A stretch of DNA of 64,000 nt from Verrucomicrobiales bacterium (GTDB lineage: Bacteria; Verrucomicrobiota; Verrucomicrobiia; Limisphaerales; J093): NCBI GenBank assembly GCA_015075445.1, contig JABTUJ010000008.1, positions 140,422 through 204,421 on the forward strand, read 5' to 3'. Positions 36,296-44,742 of the stretch are shown piece by piece. The stretch's first letter is position 1; every line of letters begins with the position of its first letter. The position numbers and the translations under genes were made by a program. The notes under the pieces were generated by a model. That model did no database searches, was not told the DNA's origin, and saw only the letters and a list, made by a program, of their open reading frames with translations.

Positions 36296-37415
36296 CCCCG
36301 CGGGGTTGGCGGCGTTGCGCGACGCCATCGACCGCCTGGACGAGGAGATCGTGACCCTCCTGGCGCGCCGCCTCGAGAAGGTCAAGCAGGTCGTGGCGCT
36401 CAAGAAGGAACAGGGCTTGCCCATCTATCATCCGGCGCGGGAGGAGAACCTCATCTCTCGTCGGCGCGAACAGGCGCGCGAGGCCGGCCTCGACCCCGAC
36501 CATGTCGAGGAGCTTTATCGCTGCATCATCCGCCAATCTCGCATGCGCCAGACCGCCCATGTGGCCCAGGCCGGCGTGCGTCCCGGCGCCACGGTGCTGC
36601 TGGTGGGCGGTCAGGGCGCCATGGGTCAATACCTCGGGCGCTGGTTCTCCGAGGCCGGTTATGCGGTCCGCATCCTCGACCAGGCCGACTGGCCCGCCGC
36701 CGACGCGCTGTGTCGTGACGTGGACCTGGCGATCGTCAGCGTGCCCATCCATGCCACTCTGGAGGTCATCCGACAACTCGGTCCCCGCCTGCCCGCGCAC
36801 TGTCTGCTGGCGGATCTGACCAGCATCAAGCGGGAACCCGTGGCGGCCATGCTCGCCGCGCATCCCGGACCGGTCCTGGGCTTGCACCCGCTCTTCGGTC
36901 CCTCAACCTCGAGCATGGACCAGCAGATTGTCGTCGCCACGCCGGGCCGCGACCCTGCCGCCGGCCAGTGGCTGATCGACCAGCTCGTTGCCTGGGGCAA
37001 CATCGTGCTTACCTTGCCGGCGGCGGAGCACGATGAGCTCATGGACCTGGTGCAGGGCGTGCGGCACTTTGCCACGTTCGCCTTCGGCCGGTTTCTGGCC
37101 GAACGCCAGGTGGACCTCGGCCGCACGCTCGAGTTCTGCAGCCCCATCTACCGGCTCGAACTCGGCATGGTCGGCCGCATGTTCGCGCAGGACGCCGCCC
37201 TTTACGGCTGCATCATCACCGCGTCCGCCGAACGGCGCGCGCTGCTCAAGGAGTACGTCGCCTCCCTCCACCGCACGCTCGAGCTCGTGGACCAGGGAGA
37301 CGCCGAACCCTTCCACCGCGAGTTCGAGCAGATCGCCCGGTGGTTCGGTCCCTTCTGTGAACAGGCCATGCGCGAAAGCACGTTCCTCATCGACAAGCTC
37401 GTCGAGCGCTTCTGA
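36285..37415 (+). CDS. tyrA: Bifunctional chorismate mutase / prephenate dehydrogenase (T-protein)
   Basis: TyrA makes prephenate from chorismate and oxidises it to 4-hydroxyphenylpyruvate for tyrosine synthesis. From the ATG at 36285 it has 376 residues, the length of enterobacterial T-protein. The chorismate mutase helix bundle is residues 1-90: LRDAIDRLDEEIVTLLARRL, YHPAREENLISRRREQA. The dehydrogenase starts with VLLVGGQGAMGQYLGRWF. LGLHPLFGPSTSSMDQQIVV and GVRHFATFAFGRFLAE carry family residues. No ACT domain is seen, as in the E. coli enzyme. Confidence 0.93.
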   Translation: MRTDPAGLAALRDAIDRLDEEIVTLLARRLEKVKQVVALKKEQGLPIYHPAREENLISRRREQAREAGLDPDHVEELYRCIIRQSRMRQTAHVAQAGVRPGATVLLVGGQGAMGQYLGRWFSEAGYAVRILDQADWPAADALCRDVDLAIVSVPIHATLEVIRQLGPRLPAHCLLADLTSIKREPVAAMLAAHPGPVLGLHPLFGPSTSSMDQQIVVATPGRDPAAGQWLIDQLVAWGNIVLTLPAAEHDELMDLVQGVRHFATFAFGRFLAERQVDLGRTLEFCSPIYRLELGMVGRMFAQDAALYGCIITASAERRALLKEYVASLHRTLELVDQGDAEPFHREFEQIARWFGPFCEQAMRESTFLIDKLVERF

Positions 37416-37494
37416 GGGCCCGATTCTCCCCCGAGCAGGTCCCACAGGAACACGAAACCCCTCATCAACCGGATAACCGCCCGCTGACGCCCCC

Positions 37495-38067
37495 ATGTCT
37501 GATCCGCACCCCGCTTCTTCCGTTCCGACCACTCCGCCCGCCCGCCCGCCGGGTCGTCGGCCGTTCTGGCGGGCACCGTCCTTCCTTGTCGCCGCAGTCG
37601 CGGTGGCCGTGGGGCTCGTGATGTGGTGGCGCGCGCCCGCCCCTGTACCCGCCCCGGCACCGGTTCCGGCGGGGGATTCGAGTGCCTCCGGCCTGACCCG
37701 TTTCGCCGAAGGTCCAGCGGCCCCGGTCCCGGCACCGGCACCCGCAGCCCAACCGCCGCTGGTGGGCAAGGACGCTCCGCTCCCCTTCCGCTTGGGAGCC
37801 GGTTACGTGGGCGGATTTCTGATTGGCTGGGCGTGGCGTCGGTCCTTGCGCGCGGCCCTCTGGATGGCCGGAGGAGCCGCCGCCCTGATCGCGACTGCCA
37901 AGTACCTCGGCATTGGCGGCGTCGAATGGTCCACGATTGAGGCGCAGGTGACCGAGGGGCTCGATTGGTTTGAGCGCCAGGCTGGGGTTGCCCGGAAGTG
38001 GCTCTCGGGCCATCTCCCGGCCGGCATCTTCTCGGTGCTCGGTTTCTGGCGAGGCGCCCGCTGGTAG
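37495..38067 (+). CDS. FUN14-domain membrane protein
   Basis: A 190-residue protein with an N-terminal membrane helix (residues 28-44), a Pro/Ala-rich spacer, and a FUN14-like domain. The domain runs through LGAGYVGGFLIGWAWRRSLR and ALWMAGGAAALIATAKYLGI, ending with VEWSTIEAQVTEGLDWFERQ. FUN14 proteins are small membrane proteins; the bacterial ones have no assigned function. The gene starts 79 bp after tyrA. Confidence 0.75.
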   Translation: MSDPHPASSVPTTPPARPPGRRPFWRAPSFLVAAVAVAVGLVMWWRAPAPVPAPAPVPAGDSSASGLTRFAEGPAAPVPAPAPAAQPPLVGKDAPLPFRLGAGYVGGFLIGWAWRRSLRAALWMAGGAAALIATAKYLGIGGVEWSTIEAQVTEGLDWFERQAGVARKWLSGHLPAGIFSVLGFWRGARW

Positions 38068-38191
38068 GGTCGTCCGGCGCGCACCGGTCTGGCCGCCGAA
38101 GAGGTTGGGCCCGGGCGGGGACGGGCCGCAGGGCCGTGTTCCAACTGCTGCCCGGGTTGCTTCCGGCACGAACCCCGCGCATGCTTCCGCC

Positions 38192-39433
38192 ATGCACACG
38201 CCTCCCGTTACCACCCGCCCGATGGCTCGTCGGGACTTTCTGAGGACCACCACCGTCGGGGCCGCGCTCCTGACCGCGGCTCCGGCATCCTTGCGCGGGG
38301 CACCGGGCGCGAACGAACGCCTCGCCATCGGCTGCATTGGCGTGGGCGGTCGCGGCACCGATCTCCTCAACCAGATCCTGTCGCTGGCCGCCGCCCGCAA
38401 TGTCCAGGTCACCGCCGTGTGTGACGTCTGGCAGAAGAACCTCGCCGCCGCCACCCAACGCGTGGCCAGCCAATCCGGCCAGACGCCCCGCCAGTACACC
38501 CGTTTTCACGAACTGCTGGGACGGCCGGACATTGACGCCGTGACCATCGCCACGCCGGACTTCAGCCACGGCCCGATCCTCCTGGCGGCCCTGCGCGCCG
38601 GCAAGGACGTCTACATCGAGAAGCCCATGACCATTGACCTGGCCTCCGCCAACGAAGCCCTCGACCTGGCGCGCGCCGGCGAACGGGTGGTCCAGGTGGG
38701 CACCCAGCGCCGTAGCGAGGGACGCTTCCGCGGCGCTGCGAAGCTCGTGGCCTCCGGCGTCCTCGGCCCGCTCAGCCGCGTCTCCGCCGCCATGTACTTC
38801 CACGAACCCCGCTGGGCGCGGGACGTGAGTGATTGCCACGCGCCGGACGTGGACTGGGACGCGTTCCTGCTGCACCTGCTCCCGCGCGCCTTTGACGCCC
38901 GCCTGCTCCGCCAATGGCAGCTCTTCCGCGATACCTCGAACGGCCTGCCCGGGCTCTGGATGACGCACTACGCCGATGCCGTGCATCTGGTCACCGGCGC
39001 CCGTTACCCGACCAGCGCCGTCGCTCACGGCGGCGTATACGTCTGGAAGGACGGACGCGACACCACCGACACGTTCCACGCGCTGCTCGAGTATCCGGAG
39101 GGTTTCCTCTTCGACTGGGGCATGGGCCTGGGCAACTCGGCCGGCGTTCATTTCACCCTGCACGGCACGCTGGGAACCCTCGACCTCGAACGCTGGCGCC
39201 TCAGCCCCGAAGGCGGCCGGAACACCACGCTCCAGGCTGGCCCGGTTCCCGCCGAGCCGGACCAGTCGCACATGGACAACTGGCTGGCGTGCCTCCGCAC
39301 CCGCGAACGTCCGAACGCCGATATTCAGTTCGGCCACCAGCACACCGTGGCCACCGTCATGGCCGCGCGGGCGCTTGAGTCGGGTCAGCGACAACGCTAC
39401 GACCCCGCCCAACGCACCCTCACGCCCGGTTAG
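38192..39433 (+). CDS. Tat-exported Gfo/Idh/MocA-family oxidoreductase
   Basis: A 413-residue protein from the ATG at 38192 (38222 is an alternative). The twin-arginine signal ARRDFLRTTTVGAALLTAAP is followed by a Rossmann fold, LAIGCIGVGGRGTDLLNQIL. VYIEKPMTIDLASANEAL carries the EKP motif, and RVVQVGTQRRSEGRF is typical of the large exported group in Verrucomicrobiota and Planctomycetota. These enzymes bind NAD(P) and act on sugars or glycosides in the periplasm. The substrate is unknown. Confidence 0.92.
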   Translation: MHTPPVTTRPMARRDFLRTTTVGAALLTAAPASLRGAPGANERLAIGCIGVGGRGTDLLNQILSLAAARNVQVTAVCDVWQKNLAAATQRVASQSGQTPRQYTRFHELLGRPDIDAVTIATPDFSHGPILLAALRAGKDVYIEKPMTIDLASANEALDLARAGERVVQVGTQRRSEGRFRGAAKLVASGVLGPLSRVSAAMYFHEPRWARDVSDCHAPDVDWDAFLLHLLPRAFDARLLRQWQLFRDTSNGLPGLWMTHYADAVHLVTGARYPTSAVAHGGVYVWKDGRDTTDTFHALLEYPEGFLFDWGMGLGNSAGVHFTLHGTLGTLDLERWRLSPEGGRNTTLQAGPVPAEPDQSHMDNWLACLRTRERPNADIQFGHQHTVATVMAARALESGQRQRYDPAQRTLTPG

Positions 39434-39463
39434 CCTGGCGATCTGCTACCCGCGCCATCTACT

Positions 39464-39554
39464 ACTCCCGGCTGTAGGCGCCGACGTGAGAGGCGAAGGG
39501 CATTGCCCTCGGTTCCAAAACGCTCTCCTCACGTTTAAGGCTTCAGCCGGGAGT
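39464..39554. repeat. Imperfect palindromic element between convergent genes
   Basis: ACTCCCGGCTG (39464-39474) is the exact reverse complement of CAGCCGGGAGT (39544-39554), and ACGTGAG (39484-39490) pairs with CTCACGT (39528-39534). The left arm contains TGTAGGCGCCGACGTGAG, also found in the element at 46322-46391, so both are copies of one palindromic family. It sits exactly between the convergent oxidoreductase and M16 peptidase genes and could end transcription from both sides. Confidence 0.7.
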
Positions 39555-42119
39555 GACACCAAATAAAGCGCGCCGCCGCTGTTCAACCTGCCGGGGCGTA
39601 CCACCGCCAGCACCGCAGCCTCCGGTCGAAGATACCAGGCTGCCGCCGCCTGCGGGGTTCGTTTCAGTGCGACCGCCTCGAAGCGCGTCCTCGGTGTCAG
39701 CATTGCGGTAACCCAGCCCGTACAGTTCGTCCAGCGCGTGGGTCATGGCCAGGTTGCCCAGGTCTTGCCGGGCAATCTTCTTCTGGCCAATCACCTTGGC
39801 CTTCGCGCGTTCGAGTTCTTCGGCGGTCAATCCCTCGTTTCGCAGCAACGCCGCCTCGGCCAACAGCTCCTGCTCAACCCGCTCCGCCCGCTCGGGCGCC
39901 GTGCCCACGTAGAACGCAAAGTAGCCGGGCGCACGCCCCAGGAAGTTCTGTGCCCCGACAAAATAGGCCAGGCCCAGTTGCTCGCGGATCCGCAGGAAGA
40001 GGCGGGAGCCGAGGTCGCTGCACGCCTCCTGAATCAACTCGAGCGCGAACCGGTCATCGGCATCCAGCGTCGCCCCGGGAAAGCCGAGCACGAGCACCGC
40101 CTGCTTCTTGTCGAGCGGCTCGCACACCCGTCCGGGGCTCGGCGCGGGCAGCGGCGGCACCGGCGCTCCGGAACCACGCTTCCAGGCACCCAACGTGGCT
40201 TCGACCGCCGTCCGCACCGTGGCGGTGTCCAGATCCCCGTAGACGGCCAGGACCGCGTTCTCGGGCCGCACGAGGCGGGCGTGACCGGCCCGCATATCCG
40301 CCGCCGTGAACCCGGTCACGGTCGTCTCCTCGCCCAGCAGATCCAGCCCGTACCCGTGTGCGCCGAACAACGTCCGCCGCATCGCGCGGAACGCCGTGGA
40401 CAACACCTGGTCGCGCTGGGCCCGGATCGCGGCGAGCTGCGCCTCTCGTTCCCTTTCCAGCGCGTCAGCGGGAAACGCCGGCTGCAGCAGTGCCTCGGCG
40501 AGCAGTCCGAGGCCCAGGGCAAGGTCCCCGCTCAACACCTCAGCCGTGATCCCCAGGCTGTTGTTGCCGCTGTAGGTGTCCAGACTCCCGCCCACCGACT
40601 CGATGGCCGTGGCCATTTCCTCGGCGGTGCGCCTCTCCGTGCCTTGCAGGAGCATCTGCGCCAGCAGTTGCGAGAGGCCGCTTTCGGCCGCGGTCTCCTC
40701 GAGTACCCCGCCGCGCAACACCAGCCGGGCGTCTACGAACGGGAGCCGGTGATCCTCCTTCACCAGCAGCCGCAGCCCGTTGGCCAACTCGAAGCATTCG
40801 ACTGCCCGTTCGCCCGTGCGCACCCGCCGTCCTTGGCGGGTGGCCACGGTCCCCTTCGGCACGTAGGCGTAGTGGGTCCGATTCTCGGGCCGGAGATACT
40901 CGCCGGCCACCCGTTGCAGATCGGCCGGCGTGATGCGCTTGACGGTCTCAAGGTACCGGGCCGAGAAGTCCAGATCGTTCGCGGCCATCCAGCTTCCGCC
41001 CAGATCCTGCGCCTGCCCCTGCATCGTCTTGCGCGCCGCCAGCGTGGCTGCCGTGAACTGCTTCACCGCCTTGTCCAGTTCGGCGTCGCTCACCCGACCG
41101 GCCTGCAACCGCTCGACCTCCGCCAGCATCGCCCCAAGGGCTTCGATGTGCTTCTCCGCCTCCAGCACTGCGCTCACCCCGAACAGCCCTTCCCCGCCCG
41201 GGTTGTAGGTCCACGATTCGACCGCCACCGCCAGGTTCCGCCGCTGCCGCACCTGCTCGTACAGGCGCGAGCTGCGCCCCCGCCCGAGCAACACCGCCAG
41301 CACATCGAGCAACGGCACGTCCGGATGCCGCACGTCCGGGATGTGCCAGCCCAGATGCACATGCGCCAGCTCGACCGCCCCCTCTTCGATCACTTCGCGG
41401 GGAGCGACCTGACGCGGCTCGGTGGGCAACACCACGGGCGGCAAAGGCCGCGCCTTCGCCCCGGCAAACGCGGCCGTGAGCTGCTCGATCACTTCGGCGG
41501 TCTGGACATCACCCGCGACGACGAAGAACAGGTTGTTCGGCGCGTATTGCTCGCGGTAATACCCGACGATGTCGGCCCGCTCCAGCCGGCTGAAGATGTC
41601 CGGGTACCCGATGATCGCGTAGCGGTACGGGCTCACGGTGTACGCCGTCTCGAACAGCCGCCGGCCCGCATGCCGACCCGGGTCGTCCTGACACATGTCC
41701 AGCTCGCGCCGGATGACGTCCAGCTCTTTCGCCAACTCGGCTTCAGGCAGCGTGGCGTGCTGGACAATGTCCGCCAGAATGTCCAGGGCCACTCGCGCCC
41801 CCGTGTTCGGCACGTTGATCCAGAATACCGTCCGGTCGAACGACGTGTACGCGTTCATGTACCCGCCCGCCGCCTGGATTTCCTGGTCGATGCGGCTCCC
41901 GGCCCGCGTGGTCGTCCCCTTGAAAAGCATGTGCTCGAGCACGTGCGAGAGACCGGCCCCCAGCCAACGCCCCTCGTGCACGCTCCCGGCCCGGCACCAC
42001 GCCTGGGCCGACACCACCGGCGCGCTCGCGTCCTCCCGGACGATGAGGGTCAGGCCGTTGGGCAGATGGTGAAGGGTGGTATCCGACGAAGCGGGTGGCG
42101 CGGCGGGCAAAGACGTCAT
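39543..42119 (-). CDS. M16-family zinc metallopeptidase, two-domain
   Basis: About 858 residues starting MTSLPAAPPASSDTTLHHL; a longer frame upstream is not supported. The first domain has the inverted zinc motif HVLEHMLFKG (HxxEH, about residue 73) and the downstream Glu in the ELDVIRRELDM helix. The second half (from ECFELANGLRLLVKEDHRL) repeats the fold but has SQLLAQMLLQG instead of the zinc motif, the usual inactive lobe. The C-terminus is shifted near 39690: RFEAVALKRTPQAAAAWYL and RPEAAVLAVVRPG in another frame are the expected ending. It lies 34 bp downstream of the Minf_1886 gene. Confidence 0.88.
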   Translation of the reverse strand: MTSLPAAPPASSDTTLHHLPNGLTLIVREDASAPVVSAQAWCRAGSVHEGRWLGAGLSHVLEHMLFKGTTTRAGSRIDQEIQAAGGYMNAYTSFDRTVFWINVPNTGARVALDILADIVQHATLPEAELAKELDVIRRELDMCQDDPGRHAGRRLFETAYTVSPYRYAIIGYPDIFSRLERADIVGYYREQYAPNNLFFVVAGDVQTAEVIEQLTAAFAGAKARPLPPVVLPTEPRQVAPREVIEEGAVELAHVHLGWHIPDVRHPDVPLLDVLAVLLGRGRSSRLYEQVRQRRNLAVAVESWTYNPGGEGLFGVSAVLEAEKHIEALGAMLAEVERLQAGRVSDAELDKAVKQFTAATLAARKTMQGQAQDLGGSWMAANDLDFSARYLETVKRITPADLQRVAGEYLRPENRTHYAYVPKGTVATRQGRRVRTGERAVECFELANGLRLLVKEDHRLPFVDARLVLRGGVLEETAAESGLSQLLAQMLLQGTERRTAEEMATAIESVGGSLDTYSGNNSLGITAEVLSGDLALGLGLLAEALLQPAFPADALEREREAQLAAIRAQRDQVLSTAFRAMRRTLFGAHGYGLDLLGEETTVTGFTAADMRAGHARLVRPENAVLAVYGDLDTATVRTAVEATLGAWKRGSGAPVPPLPAPSPGRVCEPLDKKQAVLVLGFPGATLDADDRFALELIQEACSDLGSRLFLRIREQLGLAYFVGAQNFLGRAPGYFAFYVGTAPERAERVEQELLAEAALLRNEGLTAEELERAKAKVIGQKKIARQDLGNLAMTHALDELYGLGYRNADTEDALRGGRTETNPAGGGSLVSSTGGCGAGGGTPRQVEQRRRALFGVTPG

Positions 42120-42153
42120 GCAGAACCAGCAGGGTTGGGAGAGCAACGACGCC

Positions 42154-42582
42154 TCAGGCGGTTGCCGATTTCGGAGTTTCCGCCGGCGGCCGCGCCGGGC
42201 GGGTGGGAAGGAACGGTTTGTGGAAGGCCTCGGCAAAATCGTAGCCGCCGGCGAAGTCGGCCCGTGAGTCCGTGTCGGTCCGGCTCAACACGCCGCGGTC
42301 GATCAGGTTGAACACGAGTTCGCCAAAATCCTCGCAGCGCCGCACCCCCCATTCGTCCAGGAGCGTCAAGGCCATCGGCCCGTACTGCTGCAACGCAAAG
42401 GCGCGGATGCCGGCCAGCAATTCCTGACCCGTCACGTGACGGAGCTTGCCCTGATTGGCCTTGCTCACGGCGCGCTGAGTGTAGTCCAGCGCCTCGCGCA
42501 GGAAGTGGTACGCCTCCCTGCCATACCGCGGGTCGGCGGCCACCACCTGCTCCAGCACGTCGTCGAAATTCTGCGCTTGCAT
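42154..42582 (-). CDS. Minf_1886-family protein
   Basis: A 142-residue conserved protein that starts MQAQNFDDVLEQVVAADPRY. FLREALDYTQRAVSKANQG, HVTGQELLAGIRAFALQQYG and GVRRCEDFGELVFNLIDRGV are the characteristic blocks. The family occurs in Verrucomicrobiota and Planctomycetota, which supports the assignment of the host. No function is known. A tail rich in Pro and Thr ends it. The frame continues far upstream on this strand, but that part is antisense to the rhamnose isomerase and not coding. Confidence 0.85.
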   Translation of the reverse strand: MQAQNFDDVLEQVVAADPRYGREAYHFLREALDYTQRAVSKANQGKLRHVTGQELLAGIRAFALQQYGPMALTLLDEWGVRRCEDFGELVFNLIDRGVLSRTDTDSRADFAGGYDFAEAFHKPFLPTRPARPPAETPKSATA

Positions 42583-42587
42583 ACACG

Positions 42588-42716
42588 TCAAGGCTGCGCC
42601 ACCGGCACCGGGCGGGGCGGATGCGCCGTTCGCCAGGCCTTCACCGCCCACCCCACCAGCAGCAGCGCGATCAACATCGTTAACACCTGCCGCTCCGATC
42701 GCGTCAGCCGAGTCAC
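42588..42716 (-). CDS. Small single-pass membrane protein (42 residues)
   Basis: A GTG at 42716 opens a short frame that ends 5 bp before the Minf_1886 start. The product has a basic N-terminus (TRLTRSERQ), one hydrophobic helix (VLTMLIALLLVGWAVKAW) and a Pro-rich tail. Tight spacing and plausible topology support a real gene translated with Minf_1886. No homologue can be named from sequence alone. Confidence 0.5.
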   Translation of the reverse strand: MTRLTRSERQVLTMLIALLLVGWAVKAWRTAHPPRPVPVAQP

Positions 42717-42799
42717 GCGTCCACCCTAGCCGAAGCCGCACGCCGGAAACAATGGCAGAATCCGGAAGAATCCGGCGGAACCTTGGCCACCAACTCACC

Positions 42800-43212
42800 G
42801 TTCGACATGACAGGGAATTGGATGTCGACCGGATATTGCAGAAGGCAACGAAGATCGTCGGGAACTTCCGACCTCGGGGCTCCGTTTCCTTCGTTGCCTT
42901 CTGTAGAATTCGGGGGCGCGAGCACAACCGCACGCGCCGGAGGACGCACCGAGCTTCACCGATGGGAGCGCCGCAACATCCCGCCATACCCCCGATCCCC
43001 TCTCCCACGGTATGCCTTGCCCATCGGTGGCGACGCACCGGTGGCCCGGTGCACGCGACTTTGGTCGGTGCTGCACCCTTGATGCGGACGCGGAGCACAT
43101 CCGATCGAACCACGGGTCGAGGCCAACCGCCGCCCCGCTGCTCCGGTCCTGGTTGGCTGCCCGTTCGGATCGCCCTTCTGCGCTCGGACCTTTGACCGAA
43201 GTCATGTTGACG
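42800..43212. mobile_element. Isolated integron-cassette-like unit with degenerate attC
   Basis: GTTCGAC at 42800-42806 followed by ATGA matches the start of the cassettes at 62428 and 63979. The unit ends with an attC-like stretch: ATCGAAC at 43104-43110, then CCACGGGTCGAGGCCAACC, and TTCGGATCGCCCTTCTGCGC further on, as in the sites at 61286 and 63860. It ends at GTTGACG (43206-43212). The own R'' and R' cores differ by one base. No open frame within it looks coding. This accounts for the roughly 600 bp between the small membrane protein and rhaA. Confidence 0.6.
42839..42903. repeat. Hairpin repeat of the non-coding cassette type, copy 1
   Basis: CAGAAGGCAACGAAG (42839-42853) is the exact reverse complement of CTTCGTTGCCTTCTG (42889-42903), giving a 15-bp perfect stem. 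The same arms recur at 62465-62542 in cassette 2, in the same place relative to the GTTCGAC core. Confidence 0.75.
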
Positions 43213-43311
43213 CCCGTCGCCGGGCTGCCATGGTCCGGGCCGCCGCCTGACCGGAAACGACAGCCGGGTCACCTTCCGGGCCCGGCCGGACCGTGGCGGC
43301 ACGGGAACCTT

Positions 43312-44580
43312 ATGGCCAAAACAACACGATCCATCCAGGCGGCGTACACCCTCGCCCGCGAGCGCTACGGGGCGCTGGGCGTGGACACCGACCAGGCCCT
43401 CGAAACCCTCGCCGGCATCGCCATCTCGATGCACTGCTGGCAGGGCGATGACGTCGGCGGCTTCGAAACCGACGGGGGCACCCTGGGCGACGGCCTCGCC
43501 GTCACCGGCAATTACCCCGGCAAGGCTCGGACACCCGCCGAACTGCGCTCCGATTTCGAACTGGCGACCTCGCTGATCCCGGGTCGGCACCGTTTCAACC
43601 TGCACGCGAGCTACGCCGAGATGGGTGCGAAACGGGTGGACCGCGACGCCCTCAGCGCCGACCAGTTCCAGGGTTGGATCGCCTGGGCCAAGCGGCTGGG
43701 CATCGGCCTGGATTTCAACCAGACCTATTTCTCGCACCCGAAGGTGAAGGGCGGGTTCACGCTGACTTCCCCCGACGCAGCCGTGCGCCGGTTCTGGATC
43801 GACCACGGCATCCGGTGCCGTGAGATCGGCGCCGCCTTCGGCAAGGCGCTGGGTCAGACCTGCCTCACCAACCTCTGGATCCCCGACGGCATGAAGGACA
43901 CGCCCGCCGACCGGAAAGGGCCGCGCGAGCGCCTGGTCGAGGCGCTGGATGCCGTGTTCAAGAAGCGCATCGACCCGAAGCTGAACGTGGACGCGGTCGA
44001 GCCCAAGCTCTTTGGCATCGGCGCCGAGAGCTACACGCCGGGTTCGCACGAGTTCTACCTCGGCTATGCGGTCAGCCGCGGCAAACTGCTCACGCTGGAT
44101 GCCGGCCACTACCATCCGACCGAAGGCATCGCGGACAAGATCTCGTCGGTGCTGTGCTATCTGCCCGAGATCGCGCTGCACGTCAGCCGTGGGGTGCGCT
44201 GGGACAGCGACCACGTGGTGACGTTGACTGACGACCTGCAGGCCATCGCCCAGGAGATCGTGTGGGGCGGCTACCTGGGGCGGGTGCGCCTGGGCCTGGA
44301 CTACTTCGATGCCAGCATCAACCGCGTGGCGGCGTGGGTCATCGGGACGCGCAATCTGCTCCGGGCCCTGCTCCTGGCGCTCCTGGCGCCGATCGGCAAA
44401 CTCAAGCAGGTCGAACTCGAGGGCGACTACACGACGCGGTTGGCGCTGCTCGAGGAGATCAAGCTGTTGCCGGCGGGCGCGGTCTGGGACTACCACTGTG
44501 TGCAGCAGGACGTACCCGTGGGCGACGCCTGGCTGGCGGAGGTGAAACGGTACGAGCGCGAGGTGCTGAGTCACCGGTGA
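43312..44580 (+). CDS. rhaA: L-rhamnose isomerase
   Basis: RhaA converts L-rhamnose to L-rhamnulose in the cytoplasm. From the ATG at 43312 it has 422 residues, close to the E. coli enzyme. [13 protein letters not shown] near residue 38 is a hallmark. [42 protein letters not shown] and [19 protein letters not shown] contain the metal- and sugar-binding Glu, Asp and His residues, and [20 protein letters not shown] completes the active site. The RhaT symporter follows. No rhamnulokinase or rhamnulose-phosphate aldolase lies nearby. Confidence 0.95.
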   Translation: MAKTTRSIQAAYTLARERYGALGVDTDQALETLAGIAISMHCWQGDDVGGFETDGGTLGDGLAVTGNYPGKARTPAELRSDFELATSLIPGRHRFNLHASYAEMGAKRVDRDALSADQFQGWIAWAKRLGIGLDFNQTYFSHPKVKGGFTLTSPDAAVRRFWIDHGIRCREIGAAFGKALGQTCLTNLWIPDGMKDTPADRKGPRERLVEALDAVFKKRIDPKLNVDAVEPKLFGIGAESYTPGSHEFYLGYAVSRGKLLTLDAGHYHPTEGIADKISSVLCYLPEIALHVSRGVRWDSDHVVTLTDDLQAIAQEIVWGGYLGRVRLGLDYFDASINRVAAWVIGTRNLLRALLLALLAPIGKLKQVELEGDYTTRLALLEEIKLLPAGAVWDYHCVQQDVPVGDAWLAEVKRYEREVLSHR

Positions 44581-44607
44581 CCGGGAGCAACCCCTCAACG
44601 GCAACTT

Positions 44608-44638
44608 CGTAAAATGGTCTGGACTGTTTTACGACCAT
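44608..44638. promoter_or_regulatory. Dyad in the rhaA-rhaT gap
   Basis: CGTAAAA (44608-44614) faces TTTTACG (44627-44633), and ATGGTC (44614-44619) faces GACCAT (44633-44638). These overlapping dyads lie about 110 bp before rhaT, in otherwise GC-rich DNA. They could be an operator or part of a promoter; that is inference. Confidence 0.3.
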
Positions 44639-44742
44639 CCTAAATCTGGTCCCGTGCCCGGCGAACGGCCTCACGTGTCTCAGGCAACCCTGGCGGATCA
44701 CTTCCAGCGCCATCGCCCGATGGCGTTTCTGTCCCAACTCGT

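Noticed and set aside
39738..42311. An 857-codon plus-strand frame opposite the M16 peptidase
   Set aside because: The minus strand has HxxEH and full peptidase similarity. The plus frame is Arg/Gln/Pro-rich and lacks any domain.
42583..44604. Upstream extension of the Minf_1886 frame to 816 codons
   Set aside because: It runs antisense to a convincing L-rhamnose isomerase. Only the last 142 codons match a known family.
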